Part shown: positions 43,726 through 52,064 of the stretch, piece after piece
Numbering within the stretch: the first letter of the stretch is position 1
How the letters are laid out: every line of letters begins with the position of its first letter
NCBI GenBank assembly: GCA_963785115.1
Contig: CAWATY010000009.1
Coordinates: forward strand, 620,001-684,000
From: JACCWP01 sp963785115
Lineage (GTDB): Bacteria; Actinomycetota; Actinomycetes; Propionibacteriales; Nocardioidaceae
Reading direction: 5' to 3'
Length of the DNA: 64,000 bases
Made by a program: the position numbers and the translations under genes
The notes under the pieces: model-generated
The model's input: the letters and a program-made list of their open reading frames with translations, nothing else
What the model was told of the DNA's origin: nothing
The model's database searches: none

Positions 43726-44166
43726 TCAGCCGAGCTCCTGGGCGAGCGCGACGATGATCTGCTCGGGGCCGCGGAGGTAGCAGAGTCGGTAGCTGTCCTC
43801 GTACTGCACGACCTCTCCGACGAGCTCCGCGCCGCGGGCTCGCAGGCGGGAGACGGTGGCGTCGATGTCGTCGACGGTGAACATGACGCTGCGCAGGCCG
43901 AACGTGTTGCCCAGGGCGTTCGCCGGCTCAGGGCGGACCACCGCCGGGTGGTGAAACTTCGTCAGCTCGAGCCGGCCGTGGCCGTCGGGGGTCCGCATCA
44001 TCGCGATGTCGACCCGGATGCCGTCGAGCGCGTTGACGCGGTCTACCGACGGTCCCTCGATCGGCGCCTGACCCTCCAGCTCCATACCGAGCTCGGCGAA
44101 GAACGCCTTGGCGTCCTCGAGGTCGTCGACGACGACGCTCACGTGGTCCATCCGCTGAATCGTCAC
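43726..44166 (-). CDS. VOC family protein
   Basis: 146 aa with AAGGAGA upstream. 'RMDHVSVVVDDLEDAKAFFAELGMELEG' and 'GLRSVMFTVDDIDATVSRLRARGAELVGEVVQYEDSYRLCYLRGPEQIIVALAQELG' form the two VOC halves. His8, Glu and the C-terminal Glu keep the glyoxalase-like metal geometry. Role unknown; probably cotranscribed with the PPOX gene and the upstream MFS exporter. Confidence 0.9.
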   Translation of the reverse strand: MTIQRMDHVSVVVDDLEDAKAFFAELGMELEGQAPIEGPSVDRVNALDGIRVDIAMMRTPDGHGRLELTKFHHPAVVRPEPANALGNTFGLRSVMFTVDDIDATVSRLRARGAELVGEVVQYEDSYRLCYLRGPEQIIVALAQELG

Positions 44167-44214
44167 TGTGGTTCTCCTTGTTGGTCGCGCGGCCGGTCGT
44201 GGCCACTGGTGTGC

Positions 44215-45432
44215 CTAGGACGGGGCCAGCACGTGTGCTGGCGTTCGTCCCGCGGTCTGGGGATGCCGCCCGGCGCGGAGCAGTGCCGGAGTGAGGGCCA
44301 CGGACACGAGCAGCGAGACGAGCGCGAGCAGGGCAATGGTGGGGCCGGCCGGCAGCACCTCTGCCAGGCCCCCGGCCAGAGCGGCTCCCAGGCCCTGGCA
44401 CGTCACGCGGGCTGCCGCCTCGGCGCCGAGGACCTGCCCGGACAGTGCTGCCGGGGTGAGCCTCACGAGAAGCTCCTGCTGACCCAGTGCGGCCGCGTAT
44501 CCGATGCAGGCCGCGCCGGTCAGCAGCGCCGCAACCGGCACCTCCGGATGCCACAGGAAGGCCAGGAAAGGTGCCGCCAGCAAGACGAGGAGCCACCTCG
44601 CGCAGGTACGCCGCTGGGCCGGAGTGAGGATGCGGCCCATCACGACGTCTCCGACGAGCATGCCCAGCGCCGCTGCCACGAACAGTGGCGCCGCCTGGTC
44701 GCCGGCGTAGGGCACGAACACCGCTTCGCATCCCGCCACGAGCCCGGTGGGAACACACAGTGCGAGCATCAGCGCCCGAGTCGAGGGGAGACCCAGAAGG
44801 GTTGCGTTGCCTCGCCAGGTCTCGCGGATGCCGGTTCGCCCGACCCGGCGCGGCGCGTGCACACCGATGCCGCCCCAGGTGATCGGGACGGCGAGCGCGG
44901 CAAGCGCCGCGGCGAGCCAGAAGACCAGGCTGACGGAGAGGACGTTCAGCAGCAGCCCACCGGTCGCAAAACCGACGATCTGCATGACACCGACCGACAC
45001 GTTCATGGCCGAGCGGGCAAGAGCGAAGTCGTCGGCGGGGACGATCTGGGAGAGCAGTCCCCACCGCACCCCGCTGCCGATGGACAGGATGTAGGCGGCG
45101 GCGAGGACGATCACGAGTCGCCCGACGGGTGCGAGGTCGAACAGCGCCTGCGCCGCGAAGGCCAGGAACATGGCCGAGGCGACGGTGACGAGCACGGGTC
45201 GCGGTTGGGTCGTGTCGGCCGCGGACATCAAGGTGCTGGCGCCGACGACCTGGACGAGGGAGGGGCCGAACATCGTGACGGCGGTCAGGAACGACGAACC
45301 CGTCTGTGCATAGACGAGAGTGCCCAGGGTGAGGCTGGACATCGTGGTGGCAGCGACGCCCAGCGCGTTGCCCGTCCACAGCGCCCGGAACTCTCGCTGC
45401 TGGAACAAGGAGGCGTAACCCTTGGTGGCCAT
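44215..45432 (-). CDS. MFS transporter
   Basis: 405 aa with about 11-12 membrane segments ('FLTAVTMFGPSLVQVVGAST', 'LVIVLAAAYILSIGSGVRWGLLSQ', 'IALLALVSLLVSVALTPALL'). 'FQQREFRALWTGNALGVAA' resembles the start of the NreB/MFS_3 efflux group. Role: probable drug or metabolite exporter. The divergent LysR gene shares a 75-bp intergenic region and is the likely regulator. Confidence 0.88.
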   Translation of the reverse strand: MATKGYASLFQQREFRALWTGNALGVAATTMSSLTLGTLVYAQTGSSFLTAVTMFGPSLVQVVGASTLMSAADTTQPRPVLVTVASAMFLAFAAQALFDLAPVGRLVIVLAAAYILSIGSGVRWGLLSQIVPADDFALARSAMNVSVGVMQIVGFATGGLLLNVLSVSLVFWLAAALAALAVPITWGGIGVHAPRRVGRTGIRETWRGNATLLGLPSTRALMLALCVPTGLVAGCEAVFVPYAGDQAAPLFVAAALGMLVGDVVMGRILTPAQRRTCARWLLVLLAAPFLAFLWHPEVPVAALLTGAACIGYAAALGQQELLVRLTPAALSGQVLGAEAAARVTCQGLGAALAGGLAEVLPAGPTIALLALVSLLVSVALTPALLRAGRHPQTAGRTPAHVLAPS

Positions 45433-45507
45433 GACGGACAGCCTTGACCCGATCGACGTATAGGTCTAATGCCAGTTGTCTCGGTGATCGTTCGATATGG
45501 TTGATGA
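45433..45507. promoter_or_regulatory. Divergent MFS/LysR control region
   Basis: 75 bp. On the plus strand TATGGT (45496-45501) ends 6 bases before the LysR GTG. On the minus strand TATACG with an AT-rich ATTAGACC stretch lies about 24 bases before the MFS ATG. The AT-rich middle is a natural place for a LysR T-N11-A site; no perfect palindrome is seen. Confidence 0.5.
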
Positions 45508-46410
45508 GTGCTCGATCTGGTCCGGTTGAAGGTGCTGGCCGCGGTGGCGCGGCACGGCTCGGTGACCGCTGCGGCGCGAGAGCTGGGCTATGCCCAACCC
45601 TCGGTCAGTCACCACCTGTCGAGACTCGAAGCCGAGGTGGGACTCCCGCTGACGCAACGCGCGGGGCGCGGCATCCGGCTGACACCCTCCGGTGAGCTGC
45701 TGGCGCACCGTGCGGCGGAGATCCTCGGCAGGGTCGAGTCTGCGGAGGACGAGCTCGCCGAGATCGGCGGGCTGCGCAGCGGAAGGGTCCGCGTCGCCGG
45801 TTTCCAGTCCGTGCTGAGCACCGTGGTGACGGACGCTGCCGTGAGCATGCGCGCGTCAGCGCCAGGCATCGAGCTCAGCCTTGCAGACCTGCACCCGGAC
45901 CTCGCCCTGCAGCAGCTGCGCGAGGGCCTCATCGACGTGGCGCTGGTGTTCCGCTACGACCACGCCGTGCCCGAGGACCTGCGCTTCACGTACCTGTTCG
46001 ACGACCCGATGCATCTGCTCAGCAAACAGGCCGACCAGACCCTCACCGACCACCGCGACTCCGCCTGGATCGCCGGCTGCGTGCGGTGCCGACGCGAGCT
46101 CGTCGACGCCTGCGAGGCGTCCGGGTTCACCCCGCGGATCGTGTACACCAGCGACGACCCCCTGGTCGCACAGCCCCTGGTGGCGGCAGGGCTCGGAGTC
46201 ACCACGATGCCCGGCCTCACCCTCGCCACTCACCGGACGGCTGGAATCAAGACCACCGAGCTGGGCGACTTCCGTCGACGGGTCTATATCGCCACCTACG
46301 GCGATCCGCCCGACCCGCCCGCGACCACCGCATTCGTCCAGTCCGTCGTCGACGCGGCGACCCGGTGGGCCGAGGGTCGTTGGGTCCAGAAGGCGCCCGG
46401 CGGATCGTGA
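45508..46410 (+). CDS. LysR family transcriptional regulator
   Basis: 300 aa from a leaderless GTG. HTH 'LKVLAAVARHGSVTAAARELGYAQPSVSHHLSRLEAEVG' region (5-45), then an effector domain with 'SGRVRVAGFQSVLSTVV' and 'DPLVAQPLVAAGLGVTTMPG'. The CxxC-like 'AGCVRCRRELVDAC' in the sensor domain could respond to metals or oxidants (inference). Divergent from an MFS exporter, the usual arrangement for control of efflux. The dif-like site lies 41 bases after its stop. Confidence 0.92.
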   Translation: MLDLVRLKVLAAVARHGSVTAAARELGYAQPSVSHHLSRLEAEVGLPLTQRAGRGIRLTPSGELLAHRAAEILGRVESAEDELAEIGGLRSGRVRVAGFQSVLSTVVTDAAVSMRASAPGIELSLADLHPDLALQQLREGLIDVALVFRYDHAVPEDLRFTYLFDDPMHLLSKQADQTLTDHRDSAWIAGCVRCRRELVDACEASGFTPRIVYTSDDPLVAQPLVAAGLGVTTMPGLTLATHRTAGIKTTELGDFRRRVYIATYGDPPDPPATTAFVQSVVDAATRWAEGRWVQKAPGGS

Positions 46411-46451
46411 GCAGGGACCTGGTCACGCCTCGTTCCTGCAGATCCTGAGGT

Positions 46452-46479
46452 AGCGCCGATAAGCGACATTATGTCAAGT
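46452..46479. other. dif: Putative chromosomal dif site (XerC/XerD recombination)
   Basis: The 28-mer contains CCGATAA, a 3-base gap, then ACATTATGTCAAGT, including the short palindrome GACAT-T-ATGTC. Recalled actinobacterial consensus: TTSRCCGATAATVN followed by ACATTATGTCAAGT; the site agrees at 25 of 28 positions (mismatches at the first two bases and one central base). It is intergenic and AT-richer than its surroundings. Role: site of chromosome-dimer resolution by XerCD-FtsK, marking the terminus of a circular chromosome. Confidence 0.8.
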
Positions 46480-46544
46480 AGTCCGGCCGTATCGCGCAGG
46501 ATGAGCCGCTGACGCCACCCCAGGCCCCTCCCCCCACCACCCGC

Positions 46545-46550
46545 TAGCGT
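46545..46550 (+). promoter_or_regulatory. -10 element upstream of RibD-like gene
   Basis: TAGCGT, 8 bases before a GTG that opens a 14-codon frame and 65 bases before the gene start. Confidence 0.4.
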
Positions 46551-46558
46551 GCGGGGCG

Positions 46559-46603
46559 GTGAGAGCCGGGGCGCTCCGCGGAAGAGTCGCCAGCTGGGTC
46601 TGA
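46559..46603 (+). CDS. Putative 14-aa upstream leader frame
   Basis: GTG placed for leaderless translation, encoding VRAGALRGRVASWV and stopping at a TGA that abuts the ribosome site of the next gene. Only position supports it; it may be plain 5' UTR. Confidence 0.25.
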   Translation: MRAGALRGRVASWV

Positions 46604-46615
46604 GGGAGACGCGTG

Positions 46616-47218
46616 ATGGCAACGACGATCATGTACGCCGTCGTGTCGGCGGACGGTTACGTCGCGAGGCCCGATGGCGACATCGGCCCGCTCTTCGACT
46701 GGTTCGGGAGCGGCGACGTGGCTTGGGACTGGAACGGGCTCGAGCTGCGCACCGCCCAGGCCTCCAAGGACTTCATCCAGGCTGTCTACTCCGACATCGG
46801 CGCGATGGTGGTCGGACGGTTCGTGTTCGACCAGACCAACGGCTGGGACGGTCAGGCGGTGGCAGGTGATCACGTCTTCGTGGTGACCCACGAGGCGCCC
46901 ACGAGCTGGGAGTTCGCCGACACCGCACCGTTCACCTTCGTGACCGACGGGGTCGAGTCGGCCGTCGCCCAGGCACGCGAGGTTGCCGGGGACCGCATCG
47001 TCGACGTCGCAGCCGGGAACGTCGGTGGGCAGGCGTTGCGCCTCGGCCTGATCGACCAAGTCGTGATGAACGTCGTGCCCGTGGTGTTCGGCGAAGGCCG
47101 GCCGTTCTTCGGCAGCGCCGCCGGCGAGGTCATGCTCGCCGACCCGTCGCTTGTCGCGCGGGGCGACCGGGTGACCCACCTGCTGTACGACGTGCCGCAG
47201 TCCGGCAGGGCGGTCTGA
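46616..47218 (+). CDS. Dihydrofolate reductase family protein (RibD C-terminal type)
   Basis: 200 aa from the ATG at 46616 with GAGGGA 8 bases upstream. 'TTIMYAVVSADGYVARPDGDIGPLFDWF', 'GAMVVGRFVFDQTNGWDGQAVAGDHVFVVTH' and 'AAGNVGGQALRLGLIDQVVMNVVPVVFGEGRPFFG' match the paralogue at 42581 along the whole length, so the pair probably arose by duplication around the dif-like site. Role: likely NAD(P)H-dependent reductase, substrate unknown. Confidence 0.9.
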   Translation: MATTIMYAVVSADGYVARPDGDIGPLFDWFGSGDVAWDWNGLELRTAQASKDFIQAVYSDIGAMVVGRFVFDQTNGWDGQAVAGDHVFVVTHEAPTSWEFADTAPFTFVTDGVESAVAQAREVAGDRIVDVAAGNVGGQALRLGLIDQVVMNVVPVVFGEGRPFFGSAAGEVMLADPSLVARGDRVTHLLYDVPQSGRAV

Positions 47219-47248
47219 GCGTCGCCAGCGGCTGGCTCGAGCCGCCGG

Positions 47249-47803
47249 TCAGTCGGAGAGCGCTACGTCCTTGGTCTCCGCGACTTCCGCCGTGCGACCG
47301 GGCGCCTGGTGGTTCTCCCAGTACAGGTTGGTGTGCGCGATGACCTTGTCCGGCGGTGGAGCACCGTACGGGCTCAGGTCCTCGGTCGTGTGCGCGTCGC
47401 CGACGAGCGTCACGTCATAGCCGCGCGTGAAGGCGCCGTGGATCGTCGAGCGGATGCACGCGTCAGTCTGTGCGCCCGTCACCACCAGGCGGCCGACCCC
47501 GGCCGTGGCCAGCACGTCCTCGAGGTCGGTGCCCTCGAACGAGTCGCCGAACTGCTTGTGCACCAGCGGCTCGGACTCCTGCCGGACCAGCTCCGGCACG
47601 TACTTCCAGCCGTCGCTCCCCTGCGGCAGGTGCTCGCCGGAGTGCTGGACCCAGACGATGCGGGTGCCCTCCGCACGCGCCCTGTCGACGAGGGTGCCGA
47701 TGTTGGCGACAACCGTGTCGCGGTCGTGGGCACCGCCCACCACGTCCTGCTGCACGTCGATCACCATCAACGCGGTGTGCGGTCGATCCGGCAACGTGGT
47801 CAT
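47249..47803 (-). CDS. Isochorismatase-like cysteine hydrolase
   Basis: 184 aa from the ATG at 47803, which has GAGGAG at good spacing; an ATG two codons upstream is too close to it. The triad is Asp16 in 'MVIDVQQD', Lys83 in 'LVHKQFGDSF' and Cys116 in 'VTGAQTDACIRST'. Role: hydrolysis of a small amide or vinyl ether (nicotinamidase/isochorismatase fold); substrate unknown. Confidence 0.92.
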   Translation of the reverse strand: MTTLPDRPHTALMVIDVQQDVVGGAHDRDTVVANIGTLVDRARAEGTRIVWVQHSGEHLPQGSDGWKYVPELVRQESEPLVHKQFGDSFEGTDLEDVLATAGVGRLVVTGAQTDACIRSTIHGAFTRGYDVTLVGDAHTTEDLSPYGAPPPDKVIAHTNLYWENHQAPGRTAEVAETKDVALSD

Positions 47804-47882
47804 GACCATCTCCTCTGCTGCTTGGCCGGGCCTCGGCGACGTGGATCACGCTAGACCGACCCACCGACAATGCTGGGGGCCG

Positions 47883-48572
47883 TCAGAGGTGCTTGGTCGC
47901 CTCCCGCACCGACAGCGCCGCCATCCGGTCCCGGTGCTCGGCGACGAATGCCCGCACCCAGTCCGGGTCGACGCGCGCGTACTGGCGCAGCGCCCAGCCG
48001 ATCGCCTTGCGCAGGAAGAAGTCCCGGTCGTCGAGGTTCGCCAGCACGCTGTCGGTCAGCAGCGCCACGTCGGTCTGTTGCTTCGCACCCAGCTGGCAGA
48101 TGATCGACGTGCGCCGCCGCCACCGGTCCGGATCGGTCGACCAGGCCCGCATCACCGGCGCGACCTCCGTCGGATAGGCGAGCAGCACCGGCCCGACCCG
48201 CCGGCTGGCCAGCTCGTCCACGTGGTCCCACCACGCCCCGGTGACGATCATGTGCTCGTACAGCGGGAGCAGCCCGGGGTCCTGGTGGCCGTGGTAGAGC
48301 CGGTGCCCGGTCAGCGCGATGGCGGCGTACCGCTCCTCCCGGTAGGCGGCCTCGTCCCAGAGCGTCCGCACCGTCTGCTCCCATGCGCGACGGTCGGGCA
48401 ACGGGTGCGCGGCGAACAGCGCGCGGCATACCCGGCGCAGCTCGGGCGCCGTCAGGCCGCGGAAGGGCAGCGCGGACTTCATGTACGCCTGCTGGCCGAC
48501 CGCTCGCTCCGGATCGGCTGCCTCGGCCAGGCCGGTCCGGACGGCGATGATCAGGCGCTCTCCCTCACCCAT
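47883..48572 (-). CDS. DNA alkylation repair protein (AlkD-like HEAT repeat glycosylase)
   Basis: 229 aa. Helical-repeat protein with 'QQAYMKSALPFRGLTAPELRRVCRALF', 'HMIVTGAWWDHVDELA', 'WRRRTSIICQL' and 'FFLRKAIGWALRQYARVDPDWVRAFV', the AlkD family pattern; the Trp-Asp in 'WWDHVD' and Trp in 'IGWALR' correspond to the DNA backbone-contact and catalytic aromatic/acidic residues. Role: excision of N3- and N7-alkylated bases without base flipping. Its ATG overlaps the GNAT stop by 8 bases, so it is translated with that gene. Confidence 0.93.
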   Translation of the reverse strand: MGEGERLIIAVRTGLAEAADPERAVGQQAYMKSALPFRGLTAPELRRVCRALFAAHPLPDRRAWEQTVRTLWDEAAYREERYAAIALTGHRLYHGHQDPGLLPLYEHMIVTGAWWDHVDELASRRVGPVLLAYPTEVAPVMRAWSTDPDRWRRRTSIICQLGAKQQTDVALLTDSVLANLDDRDFFLRKAIGWALRQYARVDPDWVRAFVAEHRDRMAALSVREATKHL

Positions 48573-49588
48573 CCGACCCCTTCCGCTGGAACTCGTGCAG
48601 CCGTTCGACCGGCCGGAACCCGAATGCTCGGTTGACCGCCTGCATGGCGTGGTTGTCCAGAGCCGTCCAGGTGTGCAACCGGGTGCGGTCGGCGAACCGC
48701 TCCCGGAGCAGCGTCAGGTTGGTGGCCTTCATCGCCGCACCGAGGCGGTGGCCGCGATGCGCTCGCATCACCAACGTGTCCTCCTGCAGCACCTCCCCCG
48801 GGCTGGGCGCGGGCACCAGCAGCTCGCTGTAGCCGGCGAAGGCCCCGTCTGCTGCCCGGGCAGCCGTGGTCAGCGAGGCGAACCCCTGGTCGGCCTGCCG
48901 CTGCTCGCTGGTCCGTACCCGCTCGACGTCCCACCGCTCCGGCGTGAGGTCCAGCTCGCCCTGCGGCAGGTCGACGGACATTGCCGTGCGCATGTCGGCC
49001 AGCGCGGCCACGTGCTCCTCGGGGCAGCGGCCGACCCACGACACCAGGTCGTAGTCGCGGTGCGCGGCCGAGGCGCGGGCTCGGATGGTGTCGATGAGCG
49101 CGGGGTCGACGGGCAGGTCGAGGACCAGGTGGTCCTCGATGTGCTCGCTGCTGAAGCCACGGCGCAGCGCGAACCGCGAGCCGGGGTGGGTGTCCAGCGC
49201 AGCGTCCAGCGGTACGTCGACCTCGCCCAGGTACGTCGTCCGGCCGGCCTGCGTCGCCACCCGGTCGGCGTGCGCGTACAGCGCCGCCCCCACCCCTCGC
49301 CCCCGGCACCCCGGTGGCACGGCGACCTGCATCTCGGCGACGTGCGTGTTGTCCACCAGCGACAGCTCGAGCAGCACCGTCCCGACGACCTGTCCACCGT
49401 CGTACGCCCCGACGGCGGTGCGTCGCAGCCGCGTGCTCGGGTTCCGCAGCGACGTGCTGAGCTCCTCGTACGACGAGAGCAGCGGTGCCACCCGGCCCGC
49501 CACGGTGCCCTCGCGGAGGGCGTACGTACCAATCGCGGAACGACGCCTCGTCGTGCGGGTCGACCTCCTCGACCAGGACGGCGTTCAC
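48565..49588 (-). CDS. GNAT acetyltransferase (tandem), with +1 frameshift
   Basis: About 340 aa after bridging a frameshift. The GTG at 49588 overlaps the sulfatase stop and encodes 'MNAVLVEEVDPHDEASFRDWY'; the rest ('ALREGTVAGRVAPLLSSYEEL') continues in the next frame after one extra base near 49530 in 'TACGTACG'. The first domain has the acetyl-CoA loop 'VAVPPGCRGRGVGAALYAHAD'; the second has 'DTLVMRAHRGHRLGAAMKATNL'. Role: acetyl transfer to an unknown amine. Middle gene of a sulfatase-GNAT-AlkD operon. Confidence 0.83.
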
Positions 49589-51963
49589 TCGTGCGCCAGC
49601 CGGGTCGCTCGGCGCCGGACCTCGACCTCGAGCGGGTCCTCGGGCGCGAGGTCGAGTCGTACCTGGTGGATCCGGCCGCTGAACCGGTTGTGCACCGCCG
49701 GGTACTCGTCGGTGACGGGCGTGCCGCGGTCGACACCGACGTTGAACGTCTCGTCGAAGGAGAAGTAGAACGCCGTCGTGGCGTCGAGCCGTGCGCCACC
49801 GACCACGGTGTCGTCAATCAGCAGCTGTACGTCCGCCCCGCTGCCCGGCGGCCCTCCCTCGTACTCGAAGCGCACCCCCAGCCGGTGCCGGCCCGGCGTC
49901 AGCGCGGCGTCGGCGCGCGCGGTGGTGAGGTCGCGGCCGTAGCGGTTGTAGGCGTAGCCGAGCACACCGTCGCGGCAGTAGAGCGACCAGCCACCGAACC
50001 GGCCGCCCTGGGCCACCAGGACGCCCTGTGCCTCGTCGTCGAGCACGTCGACGTCCACGTGAACCGCGTGCGACCGGTTCTTGAGATTCGGCGTGACCTC
50101 CTCGGTGAGCCGTCCTGTCCGCGGCCCGAAGGTGACCGTCGTCCGCCCGTGGTGCAGACCGTGTCGGCCGGACACCTGGGGGTTCTCCCGCTCGGTCACC
50201 CGGTCGTCGAGCGGGAACACCTGGTGCCGCCCGGCCTCGAGGACGAACAGCTCGCGCAGCGCGTGCAGCCGCTCCGGTTCCTGCGCGGCGAGGTCGTGCG
50301 CCTGGCTCCAGTCGGTACGGGTGTCGTACAGCTCCCAGACGTCGTCCTCGAACGGGCGGTCTCCCCCGTCGACCATCAGCCAGGGCGTGCCGTGCCGGGT
50401 GACGGCGCACCAGCCCTCGTGGTAGATCCCGCGGTTGCCGACCATCTCGAAGTACTGGGTGGTGCGCCGGTCGGGCGCCGCCGGGTCGGCGAACGTGTAC
50501 GCGAGGCTGGTGCCCTCGATCACCTGCTGGTCGACGCCGCCGACCGTCGTCGGGTGCGGTAGCCCGGTCACCTCGAGGATGGTGGGCAGCACGTCGATGA
50601 CGTGGTGCCACTGGTGCCGCACCTCGCCACTCCCCCGCACCTCCCGCGGCCAGTGCACGACCATCCCGTCGCGGGTGCCGCCGTAGTGCGACGCGACCTG
50701 CTTGGTCCACTGGTACGGCGTGTTCATCGCCAGCGCCCAGCCGACGGGATACAGCGGGTACGTGTCCGGACCGCCGATCTCCCCCAGCCGGTCGGCCATC
50801 CCGGCGGTGTCGTCGGCCAGGCCGTGCCCGACCAGGTGCTCGTGCAGGGTGCCCGCCGGACCCCCCTCCCCCGACGCCCCGTTGTCGCCGAGCAGGTAGA
50901 AGACCAGCGTGTCGTCGAGCACGCCCAGCTCGTCGAGGGTGTCGATGAGGCGGCCGACCTGCGCGTCGGCGTGGGTGGCGAAACCGGCATAGACCTCCAT
51001 GAAGCGGGCAGCGACCGTGCACTCCGCGTCGTCGAGGTCGGCCCAGCGCGGCACGCCCTCGGCCCACGGCGCCAGCTCGGCGTCCTCGGCGACGACCCCG
51101 AGCTCGCGCTGCCGGGCCAGGATCCGCTCCCGCTCGACGTCCCAGCCCTCGTCGAAGCGGCCCGCGTACGGGCGCACCCACTCCTCCGGGACGTGCAGCG
51201 GCGCATGCGTGGCCCCGAGCGCCAGGTAGCAGAAGAAGGGCCGGTCGGGCGTGAGCGCCTGCTGGCCCCGCACCCAGTCGGCGGCCCGGTCGGCGAGGTC
51301 CTCGCTGAGGTGGTAGCCGTCCTCGGGCAGCCGGTCGGGCTCCACCGGGGTCGTCCCGTCGTAGAGCTGCGGGTACCAGTGGTTCATCTCCGCACCCATG
51401 AAGCCGTAGAAGGCGTCGAAGCCCTCCCCGGTCGGCCACCGGGTGAACGGCCCGGCCGGGCTCACCTCCGCCGGCGGCGTCTGGTGCCACTTGCCGAACG
51501 CCGCCGTCGCGTAGCCGTTGCCGCCGAGGATCTGCGCGGCCGTCGCCGCGCTCGCCGGCCGGTAGCCGGTGTAGCCGGGCTCCGTCGTCGACATCTCGGT
51601 GGTGACACCCATCCCCACCGAGTGGTGGTTGCGCCCGGTCAGCAGCGCTTGCCGGGTCGGCGAGCACAACGCGGTGACATGGAACCGGGTGTAGCGCAGA
51701 CCGCCGTCGGCCAGCCGCTGCGCGGTCGGCATCTCGCAGGGGCCGCCGTACGGGCTGGACGCCCCGAAGCCCATGTCGTCGACCAGGACGACCAGCACGT
51801 TCGGTGCCCCGGCCGGTGGCCGCACGGGCCGGATCGGCCCGGGTGCTGCTCGCACCTCGTCGGTGGTGGGAGCGACGGCTGGCCGCGGGTCGCCGGTGGC
51901 GGTGCGCACGTCGATCGGCAGCGTGCGACGGTCCGGCTGCTCCACGGGCACATCGCACCACAC
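49585..51963 (-). CDS. Arylsulfatase (formylglycine-dependent)
   Basis: 792 aa. Type I sulfatase with the maturation motif 'CSPTRQALLTGR' (Cys100, converted to formylglycine), Asp-Asp metal ligands in 'VLVVLVDDMGFG', 'FGKWHQTP', and 'FYLLGDNGASGEGG'. The large C-terminal part ends in a beta-sandwich ('HVDVDVLDDEAQGVLVAQGGRFGGWSLY') as in Pseudomonas-type arylsulfatases. No signal peptide is visible. A formylglycine-generating enzyme must be encoded elsewhere. The GTG start is uncertain: a better ribosome site (GGAGGAGG) serves an ATG at 51983 in another frame. Confidence 0.9.
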   Translation of the reverse strand: MWCDVPVEQPDRRTLPIDVRTATGDPRPAVAPTTDEVRAAPGPIRPVRPPAGAPNVLVVLVDDMGFGASSPYGGPCEMPTAQRLADGGLRYTRFHVTALCSPTRQALLTGRNHHSVGMGVTTEMSTTEPGYTGYRPASAATAAQILGGNGYATAAFGKWHQTPPAEVSPAGPFTRWPTGEGFDAFYGFMGAEMNHWYPQLYDGTTPVEPDRLPEDGYHLSEDLADRAADWVRGQQALTPDRPFFCYLALGATHAPLHVPEEWVRPYAGRFDEGWDVERERILARQRELGVVAEDAELAPWAEGVPRWADLDDAECTVAARFMEVYAGFATHADAQVGRLIDTLDELGVLDDTLVFYLLGDNGASGEGGPAGTLHEHLVGHGLADDTAGMADRLGEIGGPDTYPLYPVGWALAMNTPYQWTKQVASHYGGTRDGMVVHWPREVRGSGEVRHQWHHVIDVLPTILEVTGLPHPTTVGGVDQQVIEGTSLAYTFADPAAPDRRTTQYFEMVGNRGIYHEGWCAVTRHGTPWLMVDGGDRPFEDDVWELYDTRTDWSQAHDLAAQEPERLHALRELFVLEAGRHQVFPLDDRVTERENPQVSGRHGLHHGRTTVTFGPRTGRLTEEVTPNLKNRSHAVHVDVDVLDDEAQGVLVAQGGRFGGWSLYCRDGVLGYAYNRYGRDLTTARADAALTPGRHRLGVRFEYEGGPPGSGADVQLLIDDTVVGGARLDATTAFYFSFDETFNVGVDRGTPVTDEYPAVHNRFSGRIHQVRLDLAPEDPLEVEVRRRATRLAHE

Positions 51964-52064
51964 GCCCGTTCGGAACCCGCCATTCGGCCTCCTCCCGGGC
52001 CGTCGGCTCCCTAGGCTGCTGCCGGCCGGATGCGCCGGCTACCGCACAAGGGGATCCCGCGACC

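Larger units (their letters stand above)
46411..46615. other. Intergenic region holding a dif-like site and a promoter
   Basis: 205 bp between LysR and the RibD-like gene. It holds the dif-like 28-mer (46452-46479), a C-run, TAGCGT at 46545-46550, a 14-codon GTG frame (46559-46603) and the ribosome site GAGGGA at 46602-46607. Confidence 0.6.
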
